Shown: positions 14,901 through 29,900 of the stretch, in pieces
Layout of the letters: the number at the start of each line of letters is the position of its first letter
Position numbering within the stretch: the stretch's first letter is position 1
Source: Astur gentilis
Lineage: Eukaryota > Chordata > Aves > Accipitriformes > Accipitridae
Direction: 5' to 3'
Length of the DNA stretch: 64,000 nucleotides
Assembly (NCBI RefSeq): GCF_929443795.1
Contig: NC_064919.1
Coordinates: forward strand, 75,899,386 to 75,963,385
The notes under the pieces: model-generated
What the model was told of the DNA's origin: nothing
What the model saw: only the letters and a program-made list of their open reading frames with translations
The model's database searches: none
Position numbers and translations under genes: made by a program

Positions 14901-17900
14901 ACATATGTCGATATATGTATGCATAGATACATATATATATGTATATGTATACATATGGTTCTTGGTTCATGCAATATATATCTGAAAAAGAAATTCTCCT
15001 TGGAAGAATACCCTGGAAACGCAAAACACAAGAATTCTTAACTATTAGGATTATTTATATTGTGCCAAAAATGAAAGTACTCTTTAGGCTCCATGTTAGA
15101 TGAACTCCTAAGTAAATTCTTAACATCAGGCCTGTCAGTACTATCATGGATCACATATGAGATTCACATTAATTACATGCCTAAACATCTGGCTGAAGCA
15201 GCTTTTTTGTACTTCATATAACATACCTATGTAGCACCTGGTCCCTGGCTAAGTCTATCTTCTCTTCTAGGATTTCAGCATCTGAATTTTTATTGTTGTT
15301 CTCCTGTTCAGTTTGAGACGACTTCAATTTATTTGCTGTGTGGAAAACAGGATATATGAGCATATATTGAAAAAGGCAATCATGCAGGTAGTTATTCAAC
15401 CAAAGCAAAATTTCAGTTTTCCTTGATATTACATTTCTCCATTTAAAAATTGGGTACCAGACTTCCTAAAAGAAAGCAAAGTCAGGGAAATATAAAATTA
15501 AACTGGAAAGGACCTGAAGACAGTGTCTGCCTCTTCATCTGTTTAAATGCATAGCCAATGTCGTGGTTTAACCCCAGCCAGCAAATAAGCACCACGCAGC
15601 CGCTCACTCACTCCCCCCCATCCAGTGGGATGGGGGAGAAAATCAGGAAAAAAAGTAAAACTCGTGGGTTGAGATAAGAACAGTTTAATAGAAGAGAAAA
15701 GAAGAAACTAATAATGATAATGATAACACTAATAAAATGACAACAGCAATAATGAAAGTATTGGAATGTGCAAATGATGCACAGGGCAATTGCTCACCAC
15801 CCGCCGACCGACACCCAGCTAGTCCCAGAGCAGTGATCCCCCACGCCCACTTCCCAATTCCTATACTAGATGGGATGTCCCATGGTATGGAATACACCGT
15901 TGGCCAGTTTGGGTCAGGTGCTCTGGCCGTGTCCTGTGCCAACTTCTTGTGTCCCTCCAGCCTTCTCGCTGGCTGGGCATGAGAAGCTGAAAAATCCTTG
16001 ACTATAGTCTAAACACTACTGAGCAACAACTGAACACATCAGTATGTTATCAACATTCTTCACATACTGAACTCAAAACATAGCACTGTACCAGCTACTA
16101 GGATGACAGTTAACTCTATCCCAGCTGAAACCAGGACAGCCAATTATAACACTAACATATCCTGATGGATGCTTTGCAGTCATAGAAATCTCCAGTTGTA
16201 GAGACGGAGCATTCCTGTAGGTGGACTGTTTCAGGTTTATCTATTGTAACAGTTAGAAGGTGTTTTCCCAGCCTAATCTGAATCTTCCTTGAAGTACCTA
16301 GTCCTTTTCACAACAATGGGCACATATTCCACTGCATCGGAAAGACAAGGTATTCTCTCTCTCTGAGTCTTCTCTAAAGTTAAAAAACACTCTTATTGAT
16401 CAGAAATAAGCCAATTTTTATAGATTTCTGATCTTTTTTATTGTTCTTTTGACTCTTTCTATCACCACATGACATCTTATGAAATAAATTGTTCACATTT
16501 CTGAGATTACATCAAGTATTTTCACATTTTCAAAGTGTTTTGGCAACAGAAGTTCTTTAAATTAACAAGCATTTCCAGTGTCTATATATTTATCTGTACC
16601 GCATTGTTAGCAGAAGCTCTAATGATTTTACCTCATCATCACTCCTACCTATACATAAAAGTTAAGAGTAGGTGGTGCTTTAGTTCAAGCCATGTGCCAT
16701 GTAAATGCTGCAGTGAAAACAATGAAAAGGAATCTCCTTATAATTTGGACAATATGGGACATAAAAAAAACCCTTTGGTTTTGCCAAGGTGAGCAAGGCA
16801 ATTAAAAATGTGTGGTCTGGCAGTGAAACAGCCATCTAAAAGCCTTTGATGCCTTTGCCTTTTTGGCCAAAACTGACAATTTCTGATTGTTCACTGACTG
16901 AAGACAAGACAAAGGCAGTAATCAATAGGGAATGAATGTTGGCACTCTCAGGGAATGAATGTTGGCACATCACTTTGTTTATAATTTCCTTCATCCCTTT
17001 CCAAATGTGTCTCCTGGATAAAAATACTATTTACACACACGCATTTGTAATGAGGCATATTTCTGCATCTGTTGTTAACTTGTGTTTTTTCCAGCTACTG
17101 TTTTATGTGATGTCTAACACCAGCCACTGTGCTCAGGTCCAGTGAGAATTCAGTACAAATATAAGCAAGTATATACACGTGCACTTGCACGCTTCTTATC
17201 TGCCTCTGAAACAAATACAAGTTATTGAAATAATATGGAAGCATTCAAGGTGATAATACACAATGAAAGTGATACTGTGAGATGTAGAGAAATTGTACAG
17301 TAATGCTAGTTTACTCCAATAAGTATAACTTAGAGTTATAACTGGTTAATAATGCTTGGGATTAATGTGTTACTTAAACCTAGTCATGTACTTTTAGACA
17401 GCTGAAGTTAAAAGGGACCTTAGAAATGGAGAACAAAGCTGTCAAGAAATCTAAACAATTTCTAATTTCATAATTGTCAGAAGAAAATATAGAGATTATA
17501 TAATTGAGTATTTTTAATTAAAATATGCAACTTGCTAGAGTCCTCACAATTTAGCCATTTCAGTATTATAACAATCTTTACCTTCCCCATACATCAGAAT
17601 CTGCTTGCCATTTTACTTTGTTAAAGTAGTTGAAAACTTACACTTCAAATTAGCCAGACGTTTCAGTACCGCAGTGTCTGAAATATCCAATAATACAGAA
17701 ACATCAAATGCAGGTGAGGTAACAGGAGGCTTGTTAGGGGCTCTGGGATCTGTGACAAGTGAGAGCTTTCCAGAATTTGCATCTTTTGTTTCTGGATCAA
17801 TCCCTGTATAGGCTTTTTCAAATAGTTTTGCCTGATTAATTGTCATTGGAAACCCATCCACAATCCACCCCTTCTCTGGTGGTGTTTGGCTAAAAGTAAA

Positions 17901-20900
17901 TGAAGGACCAGAATTATACATTGCATTGATAGCATAATAATAACACCTAAAGAAGAGCTTGTCATAGCAGTCTTTCATTCTGAATTTAGAATATTAAATA
18001 TCCTGATGAATACAGAATGACAGACATAATTAAACTGTAAAGCAATGGATTTTAAATCAGAAAAATAACCTCAAGACTAACTAAAAGTGAAAAAAAATCA
18101 AAACCAAAACAATCTTCACTGTCTTGATAAAAAAAGTTTTCAAAAACACTCTCTATACAGACTATGATCAGAGGTGTAATTTCCCTATATTGTCTACTAA
18201 CTTTTCCACTAATGTAACAAATAGAAAAATCTGTTTTGTAACTTTAAAACATACTAATGGGAGTAATATAACTTAAATGGTATTCATGTGGGAACTTAAG
18301 TGCTAATTGCACATCAGGGTAGTTGAGACAATTTTCTGTCAAACAAGTAGACAAAAAAAAAAGTAACCTAACTGCAGAAGTATGAATACTTGGACTATGC
18401 ATTTCACAAAATGTAAAAGAAAAAATACTAGCATGTGGTGAATAGCTTCCAACTAAGAAACAAAATAGAGACATTAGTTATATTTAATGACTATGTGATA
18501 GTTGTGTATATTTTTACTTACCTTCAGTAGTGTACAATAATGTCTGCATAATTTAGGGCTAGACTCTACTGCTAGCATTCTACTGCTAGCATAAAATGAG
18601 CATTAACTACCTTCACTAATTTAGCTCCACTTTCCAAGTTGAAGACTGCAGCATTCAAAAAATATCTTAATAAAGAGAAATGGCTGAATTTGGACTACAT
18701 CTGGATAATTATGTTGTAAATAAGTGAGGAAAAAAAGCTATACAGTTTCATACTTAATGGCTTCCAATAGGATGTCAATTAGTAATTCATCAGGAATACT
18801 TTCTCCTTTCTTCAACAATTTCTGTGATGCGGCACCAAGCTGGGCACGTACAGATAGCTGTGGAAGAGTGCAGAGTAAGACTAATATGCTCAGAATGTTC
18901 ACAACACTCACTGTTAATAAGAGTATGAGTCTACTTTATATATTATATTATATTATATTTATTTATTTATTTAAATTTAATGTTTATGGTGTGATTTATT
19001 TATATTTAATATTTATTGTTATCTATTAAGGAGAAATAGTTTCAACTGATATGAAAAACGCCTAATTGAAATCTCCAACTGATTTCCATCTTACATCCAT
19101 GGAAATACCAGACAGAAACAAGGTTGAGAAAAAAAGGATAAGAAGGCCAAGAAATAAAAAATTAAGTGTCCTGGTTCTAAGCTTATTCTGATTTTCAGTA
19201 CCATAAATCCACTGACAGTTTCCTACTGCAGCATTTAACTTCATTAGTTCTACAGGGATGCTTTCATATCTTAGCTTTTGAAGTATTTTCCAGTGAGCAA
19301 TAAAGTCAAAGAGAGCATTGTAGAATTAAATTTTTTTGAAAAAAAAAAGAAGAAACCTTGTCAAGGGATGAATGATCTGCTTGGCAGCAGCAAGATCAGG
19401 AATATATTTTTGCTAACTCAGAAATTACATAGGAAGTACCATATCTTACGTTAATGGGACATTTAACAAGAAGATATAGAACTTTAACCAACATACACAG
19501 GAATAGATTTTCACGATAAACCCTTTTCATGCTTCATACAGAAAATGCTTGCAGTAAGGACAACAAATTAATTCAGAATGATGAAAGGGTGTCACTATTT
19601 AAGTCATTTAACCTTTTTAACTAATGCATCTTTATAAAGTAGAAGCTAAAATTGGATTACAAACCTTGGATAGGCCATCCTGACTGCTATCTGATATGAA
19701 CTCTTGCCCAGATGGATCCTTTTTGACAGGACAATTTCCTAAAAGAGGTATATTATAAAGTTTTACAATTCTATTATTATAATATTTATTACTATAGATG
19801 AATAAGAAAAGTATATGCCTCATTATTGTTCTTTGAACAAATCAATATAGAAGGTTTACACAATTGTTACAATCATAAGATCATTGATTAATTCAGGTTA
19901 GAAGCAACTTCTGGAGGTTCAAGCAATCTTCTGCTTAAAGTGGCATCAGTTAAAAGGTCAGACCAGGTTGCTCAGTTGTCTACCCAGTGTGATGTTTACA
20001 GCCTCCAAGGATGGAGACTACACTACCACTCTGGCAATTTGTTCCAATGTTTGATGGTTCTCATGCGGAAAAGGCCTTGTCTTATGTCTAGTCAGAACTG
20101 CAACAAGAAGGACTTTTACAGGTATCTCCATAGCAAAAGGAAAGCTAGGGAAAATGTGGGGCTGCTGAAAGAGACATGCAAAAAGACTGAGGTATTCCAA
20201 GCCCCTGAGACTAGCAGGAAAGACTGCAGCAAGAAGGATTTACCCTTGGTGGAGGGGGATCAGCTTAAGGAACACTTAAATAAACTGGAAATACACAAGA
20301 CCATGGGACCTGATGGCATATACCCACACATGCTGAGGGACCTGGCCAATGTCACTGCTAGGCCACTCTCAATAATCTTTGAAAGGTCCTGGTGACTGGG
20401 GGAGATTCCTAGGACTAGAAGAATGCAACTGCCACTCCTCTCTTCAAGGAAAGCAAGAAGGGGGAATTGGGGATGTACAAGCCAGCCAGCCTCCCTTTAG
20501 TCCCTACGAACTGATGGAGAAAATAAGCATGGAAACCATTCCCAAGTATATTAAGGACAAGAAGATGACTGGGAGTTGTCAGTGTGGGTTTATGAAGGGG
20601 AAATCATGCCTGACTAACCTGACAGCCTTCTACAATGGGGTGGTGGGCTCAGTGGTTGAAAGGAGGTCAGCGTACGCTGTTTACATTGACTTTTGACACT
20701 GTCTTCCTTAAGATCTTCATAGACAAACTGATGCAGTATGGACTTGGTAAGTGGGCAGTGAGGTGGACTAAAAACTGGCTGAACTGCCAGGCTGAAGGGG
20801 TTGTGATCAGCAGTGTGAAGTGCAGCTGACAGTTAGTGATTAGCGGTGTAGCCCAAGCAGTCTAGCCTGAGACTAATGCTGTTTAACATCTTCATTAATG

Positions 20901-23900
20901 ACCTGCATGACTGAGACAGAGTGCACTCTCAGCAAGCGTGCACATGATGTGAAACTGGAAGGGGTGGTTGGTACACCAGGTGGTTGTGCTGCCCTTCAGA
21001 GAGACCTTGACGGGATGGAGAAAAGGGCTGACAGGAATCTCATAAAGTTCAGCAAAGGGAAATGCAAAGTCCTGCATCTGGTGAGGAAACCCCTATGCCG
21101 TCAGTACCAGCTGGGGGGGCCAACTGTCTTGAAAGCAGCTTTGCAGAGAAGGGCCTGGAGGCCCTGGAGGAGAACTAGTTGACCATGAGCCAGCAATGTG
21201 CCCTTGCAGCAAAGAAGACCAACAGCATCCTGGACCACGTTAAGAAGATATGGCACTAGTGAGACCACATCCGGAGTGCTGTGTCCTGTTTGGGACTCCC
21301 CAGTGTAAGAAAGGCATGGATGTACTGGACCAGGCCCAGAGAAAGGGCCTGATGATTACTAAGGTCTGGGAGTATCTGACATATGAGGAAAAGCTGAGAG
21401 CTGGGACTGTTCAGTCTGGAGAAGAGAAGGCCTGAGAGGAATCTTATAAATTTGTAGAAATATCTGGGCTGCAGAAGGGAATAAAAAAAACAGAGACAGA
21501 CTCTTCTTAGTGGTGCCAATTAAAATTACAAAAGGCAACAGACATAAACTGAAACACAGGAAATTACATTTAAACAGAAAAATACTAACTGTAAGGGTTA
21601 CGGACTATTGGAACATGTTGCTCACTGAGGTTGTGGAGTCTCTATCCTTGGAGATGTTCAGCATCCAAGTGAACATAGACCTGAGCAACCTGCAGTAGTG
21701 ACCCTGCTTTGACGAGGATTGGACTAGATGATTTCCAGACGTCCCTTCTACCCTCAATCATTCTGTAATTCTAAGCTTAGGTGGCTGAGCCCAATGTCAG
21801 TTACCTTGTTGGTAAGATCTGTTGCAAAGAAAGGTGAGGGTGAGAAAGTGAGGAAAGTGAGGGGAGATGAAGGCTTGCCCTTTTTTCCCTTGGAATCTGC
21901 TTTTAATCTGAAGTTCTCATCCTGGACGCTGCCTGTGGTACTTCACATCTGTGTAGCAGCCATTTCTGCACCCCGTATGCTGTCTCCTTGTTCTGACCCT
22001 GATCCACACCTGCTGACTTGAGTGCTTGGCTTGACTTCAGACTTGCTTCAGTGGCAGAATTTCTGGCTTATCACCAGACAGGTTCACACTGATCAGTGTC
22101 TCTGGAACTGATAGTGACCCTGACTTCAGACAATATCCTCACTCGCTGTTGGTCAATGTTGGTGCTTCCTGCTTTGCTATTGCACTTGTCACCTAGCTCA
22201 CCTTCCTTCATGGAGCAGCCTGCACCTGCTGCTCCCAGACACTAGGAATGTGTGGGAACAGGAAATTCGTAACGGAAACTACTGTGAAAACTCAGATGTC
22301 ATGGATATTACCATGGATACTACAAGAGAAAGGAGAATTGCTATGTAAATCTACTAAGATAAGAATTAAAACTAAATTGTATAAACTATACATACATATA
22401 AAAATATACACACACCTTTGGTTCCATTGGTAGATGTTTCTGTTTGGAGTTTATTTAGAACTTTCGTTGGTGATTTTGATAAGTTCTTCTGGACCTTGTA
22501 TCAATTACGAAAAGAAATAGATTAGAAAGGAAACTACATATTACAGGAAAAACAACCCTGTCAATTCAAGCTGACTCTTGAAGACTTGTAAGTCAAAACT
22601 CAGAATTAAGTTTGAAATTGAGTAAAAAAATTGAAACAATATTCTTTCCTCCTTATATATTTCATTCTCACCTTCCTTTTGGAGCCAAACCCAAAATTAA
22701 CAAAAAATGCTTACCTCATTTTTTTCCCCGGAACTCTCTGCTTCTTGTGGAATCACATTGTGCTCACTTTTCATTTCATTTTTAAGAAAAGCTTGGATGG
22801 CTTCCTGAACCAGAGTATCAACAGATAGTACCTGAATATTGCAAACTAATACACAAAAAAATTAGATAACTTACACAGTTTGAGTTAAGCATACATACAA
22901 AGAGACTATTACTGGCAATTAAGTGAATTATTTCATTTGGGCTGTTGATGAAAGTTGCTTCCACTGTCTCTTCTCTGTAACCATCGCACAGTGTGTCCCC
23001 ACAATCACCTAGCTATCTTGCTAGTCTCTTCTATAACAAATATCCCCAGAGAAACTGCCAAAAGCATCTTCAAATTCTGAATGCAGAAGTAATACTATAT
23101 GAACACTATATTCAAGTTCAGGTGTTTTTAATTTTATTTTGGAAGATAATGAATGAATGGCTTGCAACCAATCCCTGCAAAATACCGATGCATCTGAGGT
23201 TCAAGGATTAGTAATGCAAGGATTTGCCCAAACAATTTTCATTGTAAAAGTGGGATTTTAATGCAAATAAACATTTTTAAGAATTTTAGGGGAAAAAAAA
23301 GAAAAATCTCTACCTTTTTCAATAAACTTTGCACAGGTAGTTTTTCCACTAAAAAGTTTTCCCAAAATACATCCCTTGATAGGAAATGGAGGAAATAAAG
23401 GTGGTGAAGATTTGGGTTTTGGAGGATAGAAAATCTCCATCAGTCTATGAAGCACATGACCCAGTATGTTATTATTAAGAGGAGGTTTGTTTTCACTGTT
23501 CTCTTCAGTTGGGCGCCATTCCCCTGTCATACTCTGTATAAATTACAAATTACCAAATAATTTGTCAATATGCCTTGTCTTTCATCTTTCTAGATATATG
23601 TATTTATATACAAACACAATACATAATATAACCAAATCTGAATAGTACTAAATATTTGTTAGAATAGACCATTGTTAAAAGCTATAATTATGTCATAATC
23701 ATTAAGCATTTATTGATATTCACTAATACCTAGTTGAGAGAGACAAGTACTCCTACAACTTCTTTCATAGAGTCCGAGAATCATTTTTTTTAATTCCATA
23801 AACATGAAAAATCATTTCACCAATACCACAGAAGGAATCAGTAGCAGATTTTTGGAATAGAAGCCCAGTAGCCTAATATTCAGCATTCTAAAAACTGGGC

Positions 23901-26900
23901 ATCATTATTGCCCAGTATCACACATAAATTTTTGAAAATTTTTACAGACAAAGGTTTCTAATATATATATTTGCCTAACATATATTCAATAGAGAGGAAA
24001 AAACCCAAAGCTCAACAACCCAAAACCAACCCAAACCAATCCGACCACCATATAATTTCAACAATTTTAAGGGAAGGAAATATTGAGTAGAATCTTCCAG
24101 TTCATCTACTCTGAGACTAATAAAAATTTATCAGTGGTATAAGTTACCAGCATGTATCTTAATGAGATTTGGCTAGTAAAGATACTTTTACTGACAATCA
24201 CATTGGAAGAAAGATGAGAATCACAGGATGTAGTCAGAAGAACTGAACAGAGAATTATGCTTTTGCCACTCTAATATACACTCTACCAGTATTGGATCTT
24301 ATAACACTAGGAAAGTCCTGATGTGCACTTTATGCTATGAGAAACTAAAAGATAACATTTTAGTATGCAGGATAATACTAGTCCTGTATTAATTATTATT
24401 TAGTGGCAAATCAAATGTTTCAGCAAGAGAAATTCCAACTAGGAAAAAAAATGAAGAAAAAAAATGTTCACAATGAGAGTGGTTAAGCACAGCAGCAGGT
24501 TGGACAGAGAGTCTGTGGAACCTCTATCCTTGGAAATACTTGAAAGCTGACCAGACAAGGTACTGAGCAACCTTATCTGACTCAGAAGTTGGCCCTTCTT
24601 TGAGCAAAGACATTGAATTAAGTGACCTCCATATCTTTTTCAACCTAGACAATTGTATCATTCTATACATTAAATATTTAATCACCATCAGAAGCAGCAA
24701 CCAGTTTCAAAGTTCTATTGAAATATACTGGTTTGAATTCATGTTCCAGGTACAATATGCAACCTTTTCCTGAACTTACTACCATGAATGATATATTGCC
24801 ACAGCATACATTCTACTAATGGAACTTGATCAGTGTTGACTTTGAACATATGTGCATTAGAGACAATAACACAATGTAACTTAGTATCACTCTAAATGAA
24901 AATATCACCTATTTTTAATCAGTATAAACAAAAAAAATCTTTGAGTTGCACAATATACCCTCTCTAATATATCTCAGAAAACATCCTTCTTAATATGTAA
25001 TTGAAAAAAACATGCTTTAAAAAACAAAAACCTTGTCCCATCTGAACCATTCTTCCTTACTTCCTTAAACATGGAAGCAGAGATGGATTAGTTAATTTAA
25101 ATTCTATCAGACTTGTAGGAAAAACGAATTGCAAATGGAATGGGCTCCCCATATGAAGCACTCACCTTTCAGATTTCTTGCCCTTTTAACCAGAAGATTG
25201 CTAGACTGTACCTGTCTTGATCTAAAGTAGCTTACCTGTCAGAAACAAGTTTTCAGGTATCCAGGTGAGAGTTATTTAACTCCTAGTCAATACTCTTGAT
25301 CAAAACTGTAAATTATTTGATATTTTGAGCAGTGCCTACTGTTATGCTTGTTTTGGATGATTCCATTAATTTATACCCACAACTGATGATGTGGTAGTTT
25401 CCAAATATTTTCAGGCTCAATCTAATGTGGAATGTGCAACTCACTGATAGCACTGTATTTTGTTCTTGTATTTTATCAAATATATTTGATGCTTTCAGTC
25501 AGTATTGCTTGTGCAAACTTAGTGTTCTTGAGAGATGCCAAATTGCCTGTGCTGGGCATTTTTCTCAAGGGTTAAGAAAATCAGCATAAACTTTGCCAGA
25601 ATGCCCTGCAATACCGTTTTTTTCTAGAAGCAATACTTTGACGGTATTGCTGTTCACTTAGATTTTCAGAATACATAAGTATGAAGTGGTGCCAACAATT
25701 TTAGACATGTCATATGATACCAGCTTTCGATTAATACTGATTCAGAAAGACATAAGACTAACAACATCTGGAAAAAAAAATTATGTGAATGTGCACTTGA
25801 AACAGACTGGTAGCAAAAAAGAGGCTTTAAATGTGTCATTAAATGTTTGTGACCTTCAGTGCCCTTACATCTAGGGAAGACTACAAGACTTTGTAATATA
25901 AACAACAATATGACTGAAAAAATTTTCATTAGTGTTCGCCAATAACTGTTTGCTGCCTGTATGTCCTCCCTGTTGGTCTTGTACATATGCCTTTTTTCAC
26001 CTAAAGAAACTGATCAAGAAATCCATTACATGAGTTGATAAGGTCTGCACAATGACCTTCTAAATAGATAAATCAGGTGAATATATGTTAAGATTGAAAC
26101 CAAAGTAAATTGAGCTGTCAGGCATTCATCACAAAACTTGTAACAAACATTTATACTCATTGCAAAATAAAACATATCAATTGATTCAGGATGTGGACAA
26201 AAGCACATATGTATTGTAGTTATTATTTCCCAACAAGTCAAAGACAGGTTATTTGCCATGATAGCCATATGCTAGTTAAACAGATTATTTGAAAAGACTA
26301 AATATGTAGCGGGATTATTTTTTTCCAAAGAAAAGTATTATTGATATAATTTGGAAAAAAAATATATAATACATTTTAACAGGGAAACATCAACAAAATT
26401 AATCTTTCACTTGCGAAATTACATTAACGTATTGTTAAGTTGAAGAAAAATTTTAAGGTACCCTGAAAAGTAGTTACTTGTATTCTAATAGATGGTTAAG
26501 AAAAAATGTCAGCCATTTTTAATAATTTTCACAAATATTACCATCTTAAAATAAATGGATCACTCAAACCAATAAATCTTGCTAGAAAGCTTTCACTCAA
26601 AATTGCTGAAATTAAGACTATCAGGTTTTGTAACAGATAGAGTATTTAATTTTACTTGCTTTTGCTGGCTACTTTCTGTTGCATTTTGAAACATGGTAGC
26701 ATTAAGCGCACTTTCAAATTCCTATTAGCTAAAAATTAATTGCATTGCAATTAACATGTTGGTCCTATGAACTCAGGAAAGAAACATAATCAATGTTATA
26801 TACAAGAATGAAATTGTACCAGTGTTTTAAAATTGCAGCAGTTCTCCAGTGCTACTAACATAAAATATAGCCGTATATTTCATATAGAACCTCAGGAAAT

Positions 26901-29900
26901 TAAAAGAAAATGCATGTCAAAATCTGATTTCAGACTAGTAAAAGAACAAAATGAAACATCACAACAAAATGTTTATGATTATGAAAAATCAAGGTGTATT
27001 ATCTTCCATTATGTCTTATCAGTTTGATGTACCTTGTATTCACCATAATCTTTTTCATCTAACAGATTCATTTTATTCAGCTCTACAAGTTGTTCTGGGT
27101 TTGGTTCATTTGGCAAAGGTTGAAGTGAGGCTTGTTCATACACTGGTTTTCCATTAAAAAAAATTTCCTTCCAATCAAGCATCAATTTTAATGGAATTCT
27201 GCTGCAGAGGGAGATAAAAAAAAAAAAAGAGTTCCAAACCAAAAATTAAAGGGGTTAGAAATTTGAGAATAGCGGACCCAAATTTACAAGAATCACAATC
27301 ATTAAACAAGCATATGCTAAACTTGATATAGTTTATAATGCTTTCTATAATTAATACAGCTTTTTATAAGTGCTTGGTTATTTATATGACAGCCATAGGC
27401 ACTTATAGGCTTCAGTATTTTCATAAATGTGTCATCGCACAGTATTTGGCTGGCAGAGCTCTGTAGCAACAGTATTGCCATAGCTGTTTTTCCCTGCTCC
27501 AAAATATTCTTCCCTTTTGTGGGGTAAAGCCTCCTCTCACCAAAAATCTATAGAATTTTTTCCTGGAAGCTAAAATTACTTTAGAATTATATGAGTAATT
27601 AAACTATTTGTTTTCCTTTAGAAAGGAAAAATATTCATATGAAACAAGACAAACTGCATATAGTAGCAAGCTAAATGCAAACAGGATGCTCACATGTCAC
27701 ATTAGAATTCTATGGCTGCTAAATGAACAGTATAAATAACAGCTTAAATTTAACAATGGTCAAAATGAAAGTTTCTACTATTTCTTAAGATTACATCAAT
27801 TTGGACTGACTTTTTTTTTTTAGAAATTATTGTAGATAGTTGAATGTTATAGCTTTAAATAAACTCTGCATGTGCTGTTCAAAAATAATTTAATACCTAC
27901 TGTATGTATCCTGCACAATGAAGTGCATGGAAAGACAGATGAACCATACCTATAGTCACCGTAAATGCAGATACAACCTTGATATGCAAACTTTGGAAAG
28001 ATATTTCAAATATCTGTATATATTGTGCACCACTCAGTACAAGCAAATGTGACACTGGCCTACACTGGAACCATGGGTGTGTCAGACAGGGAAATCATCA
28101 AATCATCACTAAACTGTGTCTAGGCTGACTATTTTATCATGTACTCACTGGGCCTAAATTTATGTAATTTCCATAAAATATAATCATGTGTATTTCATAT
28201 GGTTACAGCTTTATTATTTTAACATACAATTACACTAAAAGGCAATGAAGATTTTGGCATACTTTCTAATGCTGTAAGTCTTACCCCATAGTCTAATCAC
28301 TGAATACTAACGAAAAAACAACAGCAACAATACCCCACTCCATGGTTTTGGAAACACTCGTACAGCACAGGCACTTGGAGGTTACTGCCTTTTTAGGACC
28401 TTCTCAGAAACCCTGTGCAATTAGGGCATGTCAGAAAAGGGAATCACAGCATGTAGGACTTGGAAGATTTTGGACTGACCTACTGTTTGGACAGTCCAGA
28501 CAGGTTGATATATATTAGGAAATTGATTCTGTTTATGTTATACTGAGGAAGTGTTCAACTAGCAGCACAATCTAGAATGACATGAGCACCACTCAGTTTT
28601 TAACTTTTAAACTAAGGAATTTGTTCATAAAAAGGAAATCAGTAGTTCCACAAGCTGTAGAACTAGTGGATCTTGGCCTCCTAAAGATTCAAGTTAGCTG
28701 AGTTTTCAAGAAATCATGCTAAGGCTTTAGCATTAGTTCATCCTGCATTACACCTCAGTGAATCCTCACACAAAAGTAATGTCATCATTTTCCCAAACAA
28801 ACTGATTGGAGCTGTCCTGTAAGACATCTTAGAATCTACATAAGATGTTATGGTGCTTAAACCAGTCTGAATAATGAAGCCTAACAACTACCTAACAGCT
28901 GTTATTTTTGCCTAACAGCTACCATACTCACTTGTTTGTCAGTAGACGATATTCTCCTACTTTTGTTGACAAATCAATGATCTGGTTCATCACTTCCCAA
29001 CATGTAGAATAATGCTTTTCATAACGTGCCTGAGCTCTTTCAATGGCAATTTTCTCATGACATTCTCTTTCTTTGATAATTTGTTCTTCATAATCAATTT
29101 TTTCTTGTTTTGCAAGAGCCTAGAATTTTTTTTAAAGAGTAAATTTGAGGTTGCAAAGAAAATGAAAGTGCAGAAGTGCACAGTCCTGGAAATGAAAATG
29201 AATGTGCTTATTTAAGTCAAGAAATTAAAAAAGCTAGATTCTCATGAGACTTGGATAGCCAGCAAGCAGATTAACACATAGACAAAACTAAAATTTTTTA
29301 TTCATTATATAAATTCCAGTTTGTTTGCTTTCTAACTGCTAAAATATAATGAAATAAATGAGAAATATATTACTTCTTTCATGACAAACAGATTAAGAAC
29401 ACCTGCAGTTCTTAGAGGGCAGGAAAACATGAAATGATGCTGTCTACTCTTCGTAACAAACAACTATGCAGATGCATTGGTAAAGGTTTAGTTCCACTGA
29501 AACCCACAATAGAATACTCATTTAGAATATATGACAAGTAATTTAACTTACAAGATTCTGATCTGAAAATAATTTGATATTATTGATACTGTTCAATCTT
29601 TGAGAAAGATTTCTGGTTATGGTAGAAAATTATCAGTAGTTCCTGTGATGGTGTGTTCCTTTTGGCCAACAGCGTACTTAAAGAGATGTTGTAATCAATA
29701 GCTATTGCTGCTGATTACATAGGACTCCTGCTGTGTTGGAGGATTTGGAGCTGCTAATCGTTTTTGGCAGGAGCAAAATAAGATTTCTACCATACATTAT
29801 GGCCTACTATGAGCGTAGCACTTGGCAGTTTGCCACAGGATTATGAGTCCTTTTAATTTATTAATCAACTCCAAGCTCCAAGGTAGAGATTAGCACTCAC

